Below, piece by piece: positions 49,701-63,360 of a DNA stretch of 64,000 bases (its first letter is position 1; each line of letters begins with the position of its first letter). The stretch covers positions 62,001 to 126,000 of the forward strand of contig NW_027096021.1 of assembly GCF_040115645.1 (NCBI RefSeq), read 5' to 3'. The translations under genes and the position numbers were made by a program. The notes beneath the pieces are model-generated. The model was not told the origin of the DNA. It worked only from the letters and a program-made list of their open reading frames with translations, and did no database searches. Source of the DNA: Euwallacea fornicatus. Lineage: Eukaryota; Arthropoda; Insecta; Coleoptera; Curculionidae.

Positions 49701-50864
49701 AAAAATAGTACTTTATGTGCTCAAACACACAACTTGTGTGACTTTTCAAACTTTGAAGCTCGATAACTTCGGCAAATGAGGACCAAATTTCTTAAACAAA
49801 GTGTCAAGTTAATCAGCTCGACGAGATTTTGAATATGTCACAACACATCATGATTACATCTTGTTGAACATCCAAGAAAAATAGTACTTTATGTGCTCAA
49901 ACACACAACTTGTGTGACTTTTCAAACTTTGAAGCTCGATAACTTCGGCAAATGAGGACCAAATTTCGTAAACAAAGTGTCAAAGTAATCAACTCAACGA
50001 GATTTTGAAGATGTCACAACACATCGTGATTGCATCTTGTTGAACTTCCAAGAAAAATAGTACTTTATGTGCTCAAATACACAACTTTTGTGACTTTTCA
50101 AACTTTGAAGCTCGATAACTTCGGCAAATGAAGACCAAATTTGTTAAACAAAGTGTCAAATTAATCAGCTCGACGAGATGTTGAATATGTCACAACACAT
50201 CATGATTACATCTTGTTGAACATCCAAGAAAAATAGTACTTTATGTGCTCAAACACACAACTTGTGTGACTTTTCAAACTTTGAAGCTCGATAACTTCGG
50301 CAAATGAGGACCAAATTTCTTAAACAAAGTGTCAAAGTAATCACCTCAACGAGATTTTGAAGATGTCACAACACATCATTATTACATCTTGTTGAACTTC
50401 CAAGAAAAATAGTACTTTATGTGCTCAAACACACAACTTTTGTGACTTTTCAAACTTTGAAGCTCGATAACTTCGGCAAATGAGGACCAAATTTCTTAAA
50501 CAAAGTGTCAAAGTAATCACCTCAACGAGATTTTGAAGATGTCACAACACATCATTATTACATCTTGTTGAACTTCCAAGAAAAATAGTACTTTATGTGC
50601 TCAAACACACAACTTTTGTGACTTTTCAAACTTTGAAGCTCGATAACTTCGGGAAATGTGGACCAAATTTCTTAAACAAAGTGTCAAAGTAATCACCTCA
50701 ACGCGATTTTGAAGATGTCACAACACATCATGATTACATCTTGTTGAACTTCCAAGAAAAATAGTACTTTATGTGATCAAACACACAACTTTTGTGACTT
50801 TTCAAACTTTGAAGCTCGATAGCTTCGGCAAATGAAGACCAAATTTGTTAAACAAAGTGTCAAA

Positions 50865-51040
50865 TTAATCAGCTCGACGAGATTTTGAATATGTCACAAC
50901 ACATCATGATTACATCTTGTTGAACATCCAAGAAAAATAGTACTTTATGTGCTCAAACACACAACTTGTGTGACTTTTCCAATTTTGAAGCTCGATAACT
51001 TTGGCAAATGTGGACCAAATTTGTTAAACAGAGTGTCAAA
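50865..51040 (+). repeat. Chimeric monomer at a one-monomer deletion
   Basis: The left part (CAGCTCGACGAGATTTTGAATATG, GAACATCC, CTTGTGTG) matches the monomer at 57729. The right part (TTTTCCAATTTTGAAG, ATAACTTTGG) matches the next one, at 57905. In the 57.4-58.2 kb block these lie in two consecutive monomers; here they are joined in one, with the 176-bp phase intact. This is the product expected from exchange between adjacent monomers, and it captures a deletion point to within the few bases between CTTGTGTG and TTTTCCAATT. Confidence 0.75.
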
Positions 51041-51660
51041 TTAATCAGCTCGACGAGATTTTGAAGATGTCACAACACATCAGAATTCCATCTTGTTGAA
51101 CTTCCAAGAAAAATAGTACTTTATGTGCTCAAACACACAACTTGTGTGACTTTTCACACTTTGAAGCTCGATAACTTCGGCAAATGAGGACCAAATTTGT
51201 TAAACAAAGTGTCAAAGTAATCAACTCAACGAGATTTTGAAGATGTCACAACACATCGTGATTGCATCTTGTTGAACTTCCAAGAAAAATAGTACTTTAT
51301 GTGCTCAAATACACAACTTTTGTGACTTTTCAAACTTTGAAGCTCGATAGCTTCGGCAAATGTGGACCAAATTTCTTAAACAAAGTGTCAAAGTAATCAC
51401 CTCCACGAGATTTTGAAGATGTCACAACACATCATGATTACATCTTGTTGAATTTCCAAGAAAAATAGTACGTTATGTGCTCAAACACACAACTTTTGTG
51501 ACTTTTCAAACTTTGAAGCTCGATAGCTTCGGCAAATGAAGACCAAATTTGTTAAACAAAGTGTCAAAGTAATCACCTCCACGAGATTTTGAAGATGTCA
51601 CAACACATCATGATTACATCTTGTTGAACTTCCAAGAAAAATAGTACTTTATGTGCTCAA
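50980..51660 (+). repeat. Block repeated 40 monomers downstream (58020-58700)
   Basis: TTTTCCAATTTTGAAG with ATAACTTTGG, CAGAATTCC, then CAACTC with AAATAC and ATAGCTTCGG, then CTCCACGAG with AGTACGTTATG occur in the same order at +7040 bp. This copy has a private TTTTCACACTTTGAAG (51153). The match ends near 51660, where this copy has AAATAC/ATAGCTTCGG and the other AAACAC/ATAAATTCGG. Confidence 0.75.
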
Positions 51661-52170
51661 ATACACAACTTTTGTGACTTTTCAAACTTTGAAGCTCGAT
51701 AGCTTCGGCAAATGTGGACCAAATTTCTTAAACAAAGTGTCAAAGTAATCACCTCCACGAGATTTTGAAGATGTCACAACACATCATGATTACATCTTGT
51801 TGAATTTCCAAGAAAAATAGTACGTTATGTGCTCAAACACACAACTTTTGTGACTTTTCAAACTTTGAAGCTCGATAGCTTCGGCAAATGAAGACCAAAT
51901 TTGTTAAACAAAGTGTCAAAGTAATCACCTCCACGAGATTTTGAAGATGTCACAACACATCATGATTACATCTTGTTGAACTTCCAAGAAAAATAGTACT
52001 TTATGTGCTCAAACACACAACTTGTGTGACTTTTCAAACTTTGAAGCTCGATAAATTCGGCAAATGAGGACCAAATTTCTTAAACAAAGTGTCAAAGTAA
52101 TCACCTCCACGAGATTTTGAAGATGTCACAACACATCATGATTACATCTTGTTGAACTTCCAAGAAAAAT
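51217..52170 (+). repeat. Dimer-rich segment repeated 26 monomers downstream
   Basis: An AAATAC/ATAGCTTCGGCAAATGTGG monomer alternates with a GAATTTCC/AGTACGTTATG/ATAGCTTCGGCAAATGAAG monomer twice (51217-51920), then an ATAAATTCGG monomer follows (51921). The same dimer pair and ATAAATTCGG monomer stand at 55793-56672 (+4576 bp), the later one with a private ATTGCTTAAAC at about 56652. This 352-bp dimer is unrelated in variant content to the one at 529-2112. Confidence 0.75.
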
Positions 52171-52712
52171 AGTACTTTATGTGATCAAACACACAACTTT
52201 TGTGACTTTTCAAACTTTGAAGCTCGATAGCTTCGGCAAATGAAGACCAAATTTGTTAAACAAAGTGTCAAATTAATCAGCTCGACGAGATTTTGAATAT
52301 GTCACAACACATCATGATTACATCTTGTTGAACATCCAAGAAAAATAGTACTTTATGTGCTCAAACACACAACTTGTGTGACTTTTCAAACTTTGAAGCT
52401 CGATAACTTCGGCAAATGAGGACCAAATTTCTTAAACAAAGTGTCAAAGTAATCACCTCAACGAGATTTTGAAGATGTCACAACACATCATTATTACATC
52501 TTGTTGAACTTCCAAGAAAAATAGTACTTTATGTGCTCAAACACACAACTTTTGTGACTTTTCAAACTTTGAAGCTCGATAACTTCGGGAAATGTGGACC
52601 AAATTTCTTAAACAAAGTGTCAAAGTAATCACCTCAACGCGATTTTGAAGATGTCACAACACATCATGATTACATCTTGTTGAACTTCCAAGAAAAATAG
52701 TACTTTATGTGC

Positions 52713-52898
52713 TCAAACACACAACTTGTGTGACTTTTCAAACTTTGAAGCTCGATAACTTCGGCAAATGAGGACCAAATTTGTTAAACAGAGTGTCAAA
52801 TTAATCAGCTCGATGAGTACTTTAACATGACACAACACATCAGAATTGCATCTTGTTGAACTTCCAAGAAAAATAGTACTATATGTGCTCAAACACAC
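52713..52898 (-). other. 61-codon chance open frame in satellite, not a gene
   Basis: A minus-strand frame with a GTG start spans the subtype monomer at 52801 and its left neighbour. It is open because base 52881 is A instead of the usual T (monomer position 81), which changes a TAA stop into TAT. The translation resembles no family I recognise, and its internal codons are simply satellite read in one frame. Because 176 is not divisible by 3, the neighbouring monomer is read in another frame. No promoter or start context supports it. Confidence 0.9.
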
Positions 52899-55800
52899 AA
52901 CTTGTGTGACTTTTCAAACTTTGAAGCTCGATAACTTCGGCAAATGAGGACCAAATTTGTTAAACAAAGTGTCAAAGTAATCAACTCAACGAGATTTTGA
53001 AGATGTCACAACACATCGTGATTGCATCTTGTTGAACTTCCAAGAAAAATAGTACTTTATGTGCTCAAATACACAACTTTTGTGACTTTTCAAACTTTGA
53101 AGCTCGATAGCTTCGGCAAATGTGGACCAAATTTCTTAAACAAAGTGTCAAAGTAATCACCTCCACGAGATTTTGAAGATGTCACAACACATCATGATTA
53201 CATCTTGTTGAACTTCCAAGAAAAATAGTACGTTATGTGCTCAAACACACAACTTTTGTGACTTTTCAAACTTTGAAGCTCGATAGCTTCGGCAAATGAA
53301 GACCAAATTTGTTAAACAAAGTGTCAAAGTAATCACCTCCACGAGATTTTGAAGATGTCACAACACATCATGATTACATCTTGTTGAACTTCCAAGAAAA
53401 ATAGTACTTTATGTGCTCAAACACACAACTTGTGTGACTTTTCAAACTTTGAAGCTCGATAAATTCGGCAAATGAGGACCAAATTTCTTAAACAAAGTGT
53501 CAAAGTAATCACCTCCACGAGATTTTGAAGATGTCACAACACATCATGATTACATCTTGTTGAACTTCCAAGAAAAATAGTACTTTATGTGCTCAAACAC
53601 ACAACTTGTGTGACTTTTCAAACTTTGAAGCTCGATAACTTCGGCAAATGAGGACCAAATTTCTTAAACAAAGTGTCAAAGTAATCACCTCAACGAGATT
53701 TTGAAGATGTCACAACACATCATTATTACATCTTGTTGAACTTCCAAGAAAAATAGTACTTTATGTGCTCAAACACACAACTTTTGTGACTTTTCCAATT
53801 TTGAAGCTCGATAACTTTGGCAAATGTGGACCAAATTTGTTAAACAGAGTGTCAAATTAATCAGCTCGACGAGATTTTGAAGATGTCACAACACATCAGA
53901 ATTCCATCTTGTTGAACTTCCAAGAAAAATAGTACTTTATGTGCTCAAATACACAACTTTTGTGACTTTTCAAACTTTGAAGCTCGATAACTTCGGCAAA
54001 TGTGGACCAAATTTCTTAAACAAAGTGTCAAATTAATCAGCTCGACGAGATTTTGAATATGTCACAACACATCATGATTACATCTTGTTGAACATCCAAG
54101 AAAAATAGTACTTTATGTGCTCAAACACACAACTTGTGTGACTTTTCAAACTTTGAAGCTCGATAACTTCGGCAAATGAGGACCAAATTTCTTAAACAAA
54201 GTGTCAAAGTAATCACCTCAACGAGATTTTGAATATGTCACAACACATCATGATTACATCTTGTTGAACATCCAAGAAAAATAGTACTTTATGTGCTCAA
54301 ACACACAACTTGTGTGACTTTTCAAACTTTGAAGCTCGATAACTTCGGCAAATGAGGACCAAATTTCTTAAACAAAGTGTCAAAGTAATCAACTCAACGA
54401 GATTTTGAAGATGTCACAACACATCGTGATTGCATCTTGTTGAACTTCCAAGAAAAATAGTACTTTATGTGCTCAAACACACAACTTGTGTGACTTTTCA
54501 AACTTTGAAGCTCGATAACTTCGGCAAATGAGGACCAAATTTCTTAAACAAAGTGTCAAAGTAATCACCTCAACGAGATTTTGAAGATGTCACAACACAT
54601 CATTATTACATCTTGTTGAACTTCCAAGAAAAATAGTACTTTATGTGCTCAAACACACAACTTTTGTGACTTTTCCAATTTTGAAGCTCGATAACTTTGG
54701 CAAATGTGGACCAAATTTGTTAAACAGAGTGTCAAATTAATCAGCTCGACGAGATTTTGAAGATGTCACAACACATCAGAATTCCATCTTGTTGAACTTC
54801 CAAGAAAAATAGTACTTTATGTGCTCAAACACACAACTTGTGTGACTTTTCAAACTTTGAAGCTTGATAACTTCGGCAAATGAGGACCAAATTTGTTAAA
54901 CAAAGTGTCAAAGTAATCACCTCCACGAGATTTTGAAGATGTCACAACACATCATGATTACATCTTGTTGAATTTCCAAGAAAAATAGTACGTTATGTGC
55001 TCAAACACACAACTTTTGTGACTTTTCAAACTTTGAAGCTCGATAGCTTCGGCAAATGAATACCAAATTTGTTAAACAAAGTGTCAAAGTAATCACCTCC
55101 ACGAGATTTTGAAGATGTCACAACACATCATGATTACATCTTGTTGAACTTCCAAGAAAAATAGTACTTTATGTGCTCAAACACACAACTTGTGTGACTT
55201 TTCAAACTTTGAAGCTCGATAAATTCGGCAAATGAGGACCAAATTTCTTAAACAAAGTGTCAAAGTAATCACCTCCACGAGATTTTGAAGATGTCACAAC
55301 ACATCATGATTACATCTTGTTGAACTTCCAAGAAAAATAGTACTTTATGTGCTCAAACACACAACTTGTGTGACTTTTCAAACTTTGAAGCTCGATAAAT
55401 TCGGCAAATGAGGACCAAATTTCTTAAACAAAGTGTCAAAGTAATCACCTCCACGAGATTTTGAAGATGTCACAACACATCATGATTACATCTTGTTGAA
55501 CTTCCAAGAAAAATAGTACTTTATGTGCTCAAATACACAACTTTTGTGACTTTTCAAACTTTGAAGCTCGATAGCTTCGGCAAATGTGGACCAAATTTCT
55601 TAAACAAAGTGTCAAAGTAATCACCTCCACGAGATTTTGAAGATGTCACAACACATCATGATTACATCTTGTTGAATTTCCAAGAAAAATAGTACGTTAT
55701 GTGCTCAAACACACAAGTTTTGTGACTTTTCAAACTTTGAAGCTCGATAAATTCGGCAAATGAGGACCAAATTTCTTAAACAAAGTGTCAAAGTAATCAC

Positions 55801-58800
55801 CTCCACGAGATTTTGAAGATGTCACAACACATCATGATTACATCTTGTTGAACTTCCAAGAAAAATAGTACTTTATGTGCTCAAATACACAACTTTTGTG
55901 ACTTTTCAAACTTTGAAGCTCGATAGCTTCGGCAAATGTGGACCAAATTTCTTAAACAAAGTGTCAAAGTAATCACCTCCACGAGATTTTGAAGATGTCA
56001 CAACACATCATGATTACATCTTGTTGAATTTCCAAGAAAAATAGTACGTTATGTGCTCAAACACACAACTTTTGTGACTTTTCAAACTTTGAAGCTCGAT
56101 AGCTTCGGCAAATGAAGACCAAATTTGTTAAACAAAGTGTCAAAGTAATCACCTCCACGAGATTTTGAAGATGTCACAACACATCATGATTACATCTTGT
56201 TGAACTTCCAAGAAAAATAGTACTTTATGTGCTCAAATACACAACTTTTGTGACTTTTCAAACTTTGAAGCTCGATAGCTTCGGCAAATGTGGACCAAAT
56301 TTCTTAAACAAAGTGTCAAAGTAATCACCTCCACGAGATTTTGAAGATGTCACAACACATCATGATTACATCTTGTTGAATTTCCAAGAAAAATAGTACG
56401 TTATGTGCTCAAACACACAACTTTTGTGACTTTTCAAACTTTGAAGCTCGATAGCTTCGGCAAATGAAGACCAAATTTGTTAAACAAAGTGTCAAAGTAA
56501 TCACCTCCACGAGATTTTGAAGATGTCACAACACATCATGATTACATCTTGTTGAACTTCCAAGAAAAATAGTACTTTATGTGCTCAAACACACAACTTG
56601 TGTGACTTTTCAAACTTTGAAGCTCGATAAATTCGGCAAATGAGGACCAAATTGCTTAAACAAAGTGTCAAAGTAATCACCTCCACGAGATTTTGAAGAT
56701 GTCACAACACATCATGATTACATCTTGTTGAACTTCCAAGAAAAATAGTACTTTATGTGCTCAAACACACAACTTGTGTGACTTTTCAAACTTTGAAACT
56801 CGATAACTTCGGCAAATGAGGACCAAATTTCTTAAACAAAGTGTCAAGTTAATCAGCTCGACGAGATTTTGAATATGTCACAACACATCATGATTACATC
56901 TTGTTGAACATCCAAGAAAAATAGTACTTTATGTGCTCAAACACACAACTTGTGTGACTTTTAAAACTTTGAAGCTCGATAACTTCGGCAAATGAGGACC
57001 AAATTTCTTAAACAAAGTGTCAAAGTAATCACCTCAACGAGATTTTGAAGATGTCACAACACATCATGATTACATCTTGTTGAACTTCCAAGAAAAATAG
57101 TACTTTATGTGCTCAAACACACAACTTTTGTGACTTTTCAAACTTTGAAGCTCGATAGCTTCGGCAAATGAAGACCAAATTTGTTAAACAAAGTGTCAAA
57201 TTAATCAGCTCGACGAGATGTTGAATATGTCACAACACATCATGATTACATCTTGTTGAACATCCAAGAAAAATAGTACTTTATGTGCTCAAACACACAA
57301 CTTGTGTGACTTTTCAAACTTTGAAGCTCGATAACTTCGGCAAATGAGGACCAAATTTCTTAAACAAAGTGTCAAAGTAATCACCTCAACGAGATTTTGA
57401 AGATGTCACAACACATCATTATTACATCTTGTTGAACTTCCAAGAAAAATAGTACTTTATGTGCTCAAACACACAACTTTTGTGACTTTTCAAACTTTGA
57501 AGCTCGATAACTTCGGGAAATGTGGACCAAATTTCTTAAACAAAGTGTCAAAGTAATCACCTCAACGCGATTTTGAAGATGTCACAACACATCATGATTA
57601 CATCTTGTTGAACTTCCAAGAAAAATAGTACTTTATGTGATCAAACACACAACTTTTGTGACTTTTCAAACTTTGAAGCTCGATAGCTTCGGCAAATGAA
57701 GACCAAATTTGTTAAACAAAGTGTCAAATTAATCAGCTCGACGAGATTTTGAATATGTCACAACACATCATGATTACATCTTGTTGAACATCCAAGAAAA
57801 ATAGTACTTTATGTGCTCAAACACACAACTTGTGTGACTTTTCAAACTTTGAAGCTCGATAACTTCGGCAAATGAGGACCAAATTTCTTAAACAAAGTGT
57901 CAAAGTAATCACCTCAACGAGATTTTGAAGATGTCACAACACATCATTATTACATCTTGTTGAACTTCCAAGAAAAATAGTACTTTATGTGCTCAAACAC
58001 ACAACTTTTGTGACTTTTCCAATTTTGAAGCTCGATAACTTTGGCAAATGTGGACCAAATTTGTTAAACAGAGTGTCAAATTAATCAGCTCGACGAGATT
58101 TTGAAGATGTCACAACACATCAGAATTCCATCTTGTTGAACTTCCAAGAAAAATAGTACTTTATGTGCTCAAACACACAACTTGTGTGACTTTTCAAACT
58201 TTGAAGCTCGATAACTTCGGCAAATGAGGACCAAATTTGTTAAACAAAGTGTCAAAGTAATCAACTCAACGAGATTTTGAAGATGTCACAACACATCGTG
58301 ATTGCATCTTGTTGAACTTCCAAGAAAAATAGTACTTTATGTGCTCAAATACACAACTTTTGTGACTTTTCAAACTTTGAAGCTCGATAGCTTCGGCAAA
58401 TGTGGACCAAATTTCTTAAACAAAGTGTCAAAGTAATCACCTCCACGAGATTTTGAAGATGTCACAACACATCATGATTACATCTTGTTGAATTTCCAAG
58501 AAAAATAGTACGTTATGTGCTCAAACACACAACTTTTGTGACTTTTCAAACTTTGAAGCTCGATAGCTTCGGCAAATGAAGACCAAATTTGTTAAACAAA
58601 GTGTCAAAGTAATCACCTCCACGAGATTTTGAAGATGTCACAACACATCATGATTACATCTTGTTGAACTTCCAAGAAAAATAGTACTTTATGTGCTCAA
58701 ACACACAACTTGTGTGACTTTTCAAACTTTGAAGCTCGATAAATTCGGCAAATGAGGACCAAATTTCTTAAACAAAGTGTCAAAGTAATCACCTCCACGA

Positions 58801-59664
58801 GATTTTGAAGATGTCACAACACATCATGATTACATCTTGTTGAACTTCCAAGAAAAATAGTACTTTATGTGCTCAAACACACAACTTGTGTGACTTTTCA
58901 AACTTTGAAGCTCGATAAATTCGGCAAATGAGGACCAAATTTCTTAAACAAAGTGTCAAAGTAATCACCTCCACGAGATTTTGAAGATGTCACAACACAT
59001 CATGATTACATCTTGTTGAACTTCCAAGAAAAATAGTACTTTATGTGCTCAAATACACAACTTTTGTGACTTTTCAAACTTTGAAGCTCGATAGCTTCGG
59101 CAAATGTGGACCAAATTTCTTAAACAAAGTGTCAAAGTAATCACCTCCACGAGATTTTGAAGATGTCACAACACATCATGATTACATCTTGTTGAATTTC
59201 CAAGAAAAATAGTACGTTATGTGCTCAAACACACAACTTTTGTGACTTTTCAAACTTTGAAGCTCGATAGCTTCGGCAAATGAAGACCAAATTTGTTAAA
59301 CAAAGTGTCAAAGTAATCACCTCCACGAGATTTTGAAGATGTCACAACACATCGTGATTGCATCTTGTTGAACTTCCAAGAAAAATAGTACTTTATGTGC
59401 TCAAATACACAACTTTTGTGACTTTTCAAACTTTGAAGCTCGATAGCTTCGGCAAATGTGGACCAAATTTCTTAAACAAAGTGTCAAAGTAATCAACTCA
59501 ACGAGATTTTGAAGATGTCACAACACATCGTGATTGCATCTTGTTGAATTTCCAAGAAAAATAGTACTTTATGTGCTCAAACACACAACTTGTGTGACTT
59601 TTCAAACTTTGATGCTCGTTAACTTCGGCAAATGTAGACCAAATTTCTTAAACAAAGTGTCAAA

Positions 59665-60368
59665 GTAATCAACTCAACGAGATTTTGAAGATGTCACAAC
59701 ACATCGTGATTGCATCTTGTTGAACTTCCAAGAAAAATAGTACTTTATGTGCTCAAACACACAACTTTTGTGACTTTTCAAACTTTGAAGCTCGATAGCT
59801 TCGGCAAATGAAGACCAAATTTGTTAAACAAAGTGTCAAATTAATCAGCTCGACGAGATTTTGAATATGTCACAACACATCATGATTGCATCTAGTTGAA
59901 CTTCCAAGAAAAATAGTACTTTATGTGCTCAAACACACAAGTTTTGTGACTTTTCAAACTTTGAAGCTCGATAGCTTCGGCAAATGAAGACCAAATTTGT
60001 TAAACGAAGTGTCAAATTAATCAGCTCGACGAGATTTTGAATATGTCACAACACATCATGATTGCATCTAGTTGAACTTCCAAGAAAAATAGTACTTTAT
60101 GTGCTCAAACACACAAGTTTTGTGACTTTTCAAACTTTGAAGCTCGATAGCTTCGGCAAATGAAGACCAAATTTGTTAAACAAAGTGTCAAATTAATCAG
60201 CTCGACGAGATTTTGAATATGTCACAACACATCATGATTGCATCTAGTTGAATTTCCAAGAAAAATAGTACTTTATGTGCTCAAACACACATATTTTGTG
60301 ACTTTTCAAACTTTGAAGCTCGATAACTTCGGCAAATGAGGACCAAATTTCTTAAACAAAGTGTCAAA
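59665..60368 (+). repeat. Right-end cassette of four monomers, copy 1
   Basis: Order: CAACTC/CGTGATTG/ATAGCTTCGG; GAATATG with CATCTAGTTG, ACACAAGTTTTG and TTAAACGAAG; a second such monomer but TTAAACAAAG; then CATCTAGTTGAATTTCC with ACACATATTTTG. Copy 2 is at 60897-61600 (+7 monomers), and the last three monomers recur at 63361-63888. It is flanked by monomers with GATGCTCGTTAAC (59611 and 60491), where the normal form is GAAGCTCGATAAC. Confidence 0.85.
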
Positions 60369-60896
60369 GTAATCACCTCAACGAGATTTTGAAGATGTCA
60401 CAACACATCGTGATTGCATCTTGTTGAACTTCCAAGAAAAATAGTACTTTATGTGCTCAAACACACAAGTTTTGTGACTTTTCAAACTTTGATGCTCGTT
60501 AACTTCGGCAAATGTAGACCAAATTTCTTAAACAAAGTGTCAAAGTAATCAACTCAACGAGATTTTGAAGATGTCACAACACATCGTGATTGCATCTTGT
60601 TGAACTTCCAAGAAAAATAGTACTTTATGTGCTCAAACACACAACTTTTGTGACTTTTCAAACTTTGAAGCTCGATAGCTTCGGCAAATGAAGACCAAAT
60701 TTGTTAAACAAAGTGTCAAATTAATCAGCTCGACGAGATTTTGAATATGTCACAACACATCATGATTGCATCTTGTTGAATTTCCAAGAAAAATAGTACT
60801 TTATGTGCTCAAACACACAACTTGTGTGACTTTTCAAACTTTGAAGCTCGATAACTTCGGCAAATGTAGACCAAATTTCTTAAACAAAGTGTCAAA

Positions 60897-61600
60897 GTAA
60901 TCAACTCAACGAGATTTTGAAGATGTCACAACACATCGTGATTGCATCTTGTTGAACTTCCAAGAAAAATAGTACTTTATGTGCTCAAACACACAACTTT
61001 TGTGACTTTTCAAACTTTGAAGCTCGATAGCTTCGGCAAATGAAGACCAAATTTGTTAAACAAAGTGTCAAATTAATCAGCTCGACGAGATTTTGAATAT
61101 GTCACAACACATCATGATTGCATCTAGTTGAACTTCCAAGAAAAATAGTACTTTATGTGCTCAAACACACAAGTTTTGTGACTTTTCAAACTTTGAAGCT
61201 CGATAGCTTCGGCAAATGAAGACCAAATTTGTTAAACGAAGTGTCAAATTAATCAGCTCGACGAGATTTTGAATATGTCACAACACATCATGATTGCATC
61301 TAGTTGAACTTCCAAGAAAAATAGTACTTTATGTGCTCAAACACACAAGTTTTGTGACTTTTCAAACTTTGAAGCTCGATAGCTTCGGCAAATGAAGACC
61401 AAATTTGTTAAACAAAGTGTCAAATTAATCAGCTCGACGAGATTTTGAATATGTCACAACACATCATGATTGCATCTAGTTGAATTTCCAAGAAAAATAG
61501 TACTTTATGTGCTCAAACACACATATTTTGTGACTTTTCAAACTTTGAAGCTCGATAACTTCGGCAAATGAGGACCAAATTTCTTAAACAAAGTGTCAAA
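60897..61600 (+). repeat. Right-end cassette of four monomers, copy 2
   Basis: Same four monomers as 59665-60368, including TTAAACGAAG at 61233 and ACACATATTTTG. It is followed not by the CGTGATTG/ACACAAG/GATGCTCG monomer seen after copy 1 but by a CATTATT, GGGAAATG, CAACGCG, TGATCAAAC series (from 61601) typical of the rest of the right domain. The right edge is therefore a recombination point. Confidence 0.85.
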
Positions 61601-62064
61601 GTAATCACCTCAACGAGATTTTGAAGATGTCACAACACATCATTATTACATCTTGTTGAACTTCCAAGAAAAATAGTACTTTATGTGCTCAAACACACAA
61701 CTTTTGTGACTTTTCAAACTTTGAAGCTCGATAACTTCGGGAAATGTGGACCAAATTTCGTAAACAAAGTGTCAAAGTAATCACCTCAACGCGATTTTGA
61801 AGATGTCACAACACATCATGATTACATCTTGTTGAACTTCCAAGAAAAATAGTACTTTATGTGATCAAACACACAACTTTTGTGACTTTTCAAACTTTGA
61901 AGCTCGATAACTTCGGCAAATGTGGACCAAATTTCTTAAACAAAGTGTCAAAGTAATCACCTCCACGAGATTTTGAAGATGTCACAACACATCATGATTA
62001 CATCTTGTTGAACTTCCAAGAAAAATAGTACTTTTTGTGCTCAAACACACAACTTGTGTGACTT

Positions 62065-62656
62065 TTCAAACTTTGAAGCTCGATAACTTCGGCAAATGAG
62101 TACTAAATTCCTTGAACAAAGTGTCAAATTAATCAGTTCGACGAGATTTTGAAGATGTCACAACACATCGTGATTGCATCTTGTTGAACTTCCAAGAAAA
62201 ATAGTACTTTATGTGCTCAAACACACAACTTGTGTGACTTTTCAAACTTTGAAGCTCGATAACTTCGGCAAATGAGGACCAAATTTCTTAAACAAAGTGT
62301 CAAAGTAATCACCTCCACGAGATTTTGAAGATGTCACAACACATCATGATTACATCTTGTTGAACTTCCAAGAAAAATAGTACTTTATGTGCTCAAACAC
62401 ACATATTTTGTGACTTTTCAAACTTTGAAGCTCGATAACTTCGGCAAATGTAGACCAAATTTCTTAAACAAAGTGTCAAAGTAATCAACTCAACGAGATT
62501 TTGAAGATGTCACAACACATCGTGATTGCATCTTGTTGAACTTCCAAGAAAAATAGTACTTTATGTGCTCAAACACACAACTTTTGTGACTTTTCAAACT
62601 TTGAAGCTCGATAGCTTCGGCAAATGAAGACCAAATTTGTTAAACAAAGTGTCAAA
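62065..62656 (+). repeat. Monomers shared with the far left (4401-5260)
   Basis: The rare tail AAATGAGTACTAAATTCCTTG (split 62095-62115) followed by CAGTTCGACGAG matches 5071-5120. The pair at 62305-62656 (CTCCACGAG with ACACATATTTTG and AAATGTAGACC, then CGTGATTG with ATAGCTTCGGCAAATGAAG) matches 4401-4752. The displacements are 324 and 329 monomers, both about 57 kb. The order of the two pieces is reversed relative to the left end. Confidence 0.8.
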
Positions 62657-63360
62657 GTAATCACCTCCACGAGATTTTGAAGATGTCACAACACATCATG
62701 ATTACATCTTGTTGAACTTCCAAGAAAAATAGTACTTTATGTGCTCAAACACACAACTTGTGTGACTTTTCAAACATTGAAGCTCGATAAATTCGGCAAA
62801 TGAGGACCAAATTTCTTAAACAAAGTGTCAAAGTAATCACCTCCACGAGATTTTGAAGATGTCACAACACATCATGATTACATCTTGTTGAACTTCCAAG
62901 AGAAATAGTACTTTATGTGCTCAAATACACAACTTTTGTGACTTTTCAAACTTTGAAGCTCGATAGCTTCGGCAAATGTGGACCAAATTTCTTAAACAAA
63001 GTGTCAAAGTAATCACCTCCACGAGATTTTGAAGATGTCACAACACATCATGATTACATCTTGTTGAATTTCCAAGAAAAATAGTACGTTATGTGCTCAA
63101 ACACACAACTTTTGTGACTTTTCAAACTTTGAAGCTCGATAGCTTCGGCAAATGAAGACCAAATTTGTTAAACAAAGTGTCAAAGTAATCACCTCCACGA
63201 GATTTTGAAGATGTCACAACACATCGTGATTGCATCTTGTTGAACTTCCAAGAAAAATAGTACTTTATGTGCTCAAATACACAACTTTTGTGACTTTTCA
63301 AACTTTGAAGCTCGATAGCTTCGGCAAATGTGGACCAAATTTCTTAAACAAAGTGTCAAA

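Noticed and set aside
52713..52898. 61-codon minus-strand open reading frame
   Set aside because: It lies entirely in satellite DNA, uses a GTG start, and exists only because base 52881 (T to A) removes a TAA stop that nearly every other monomer has. No family resemblance or expression signal was seen.
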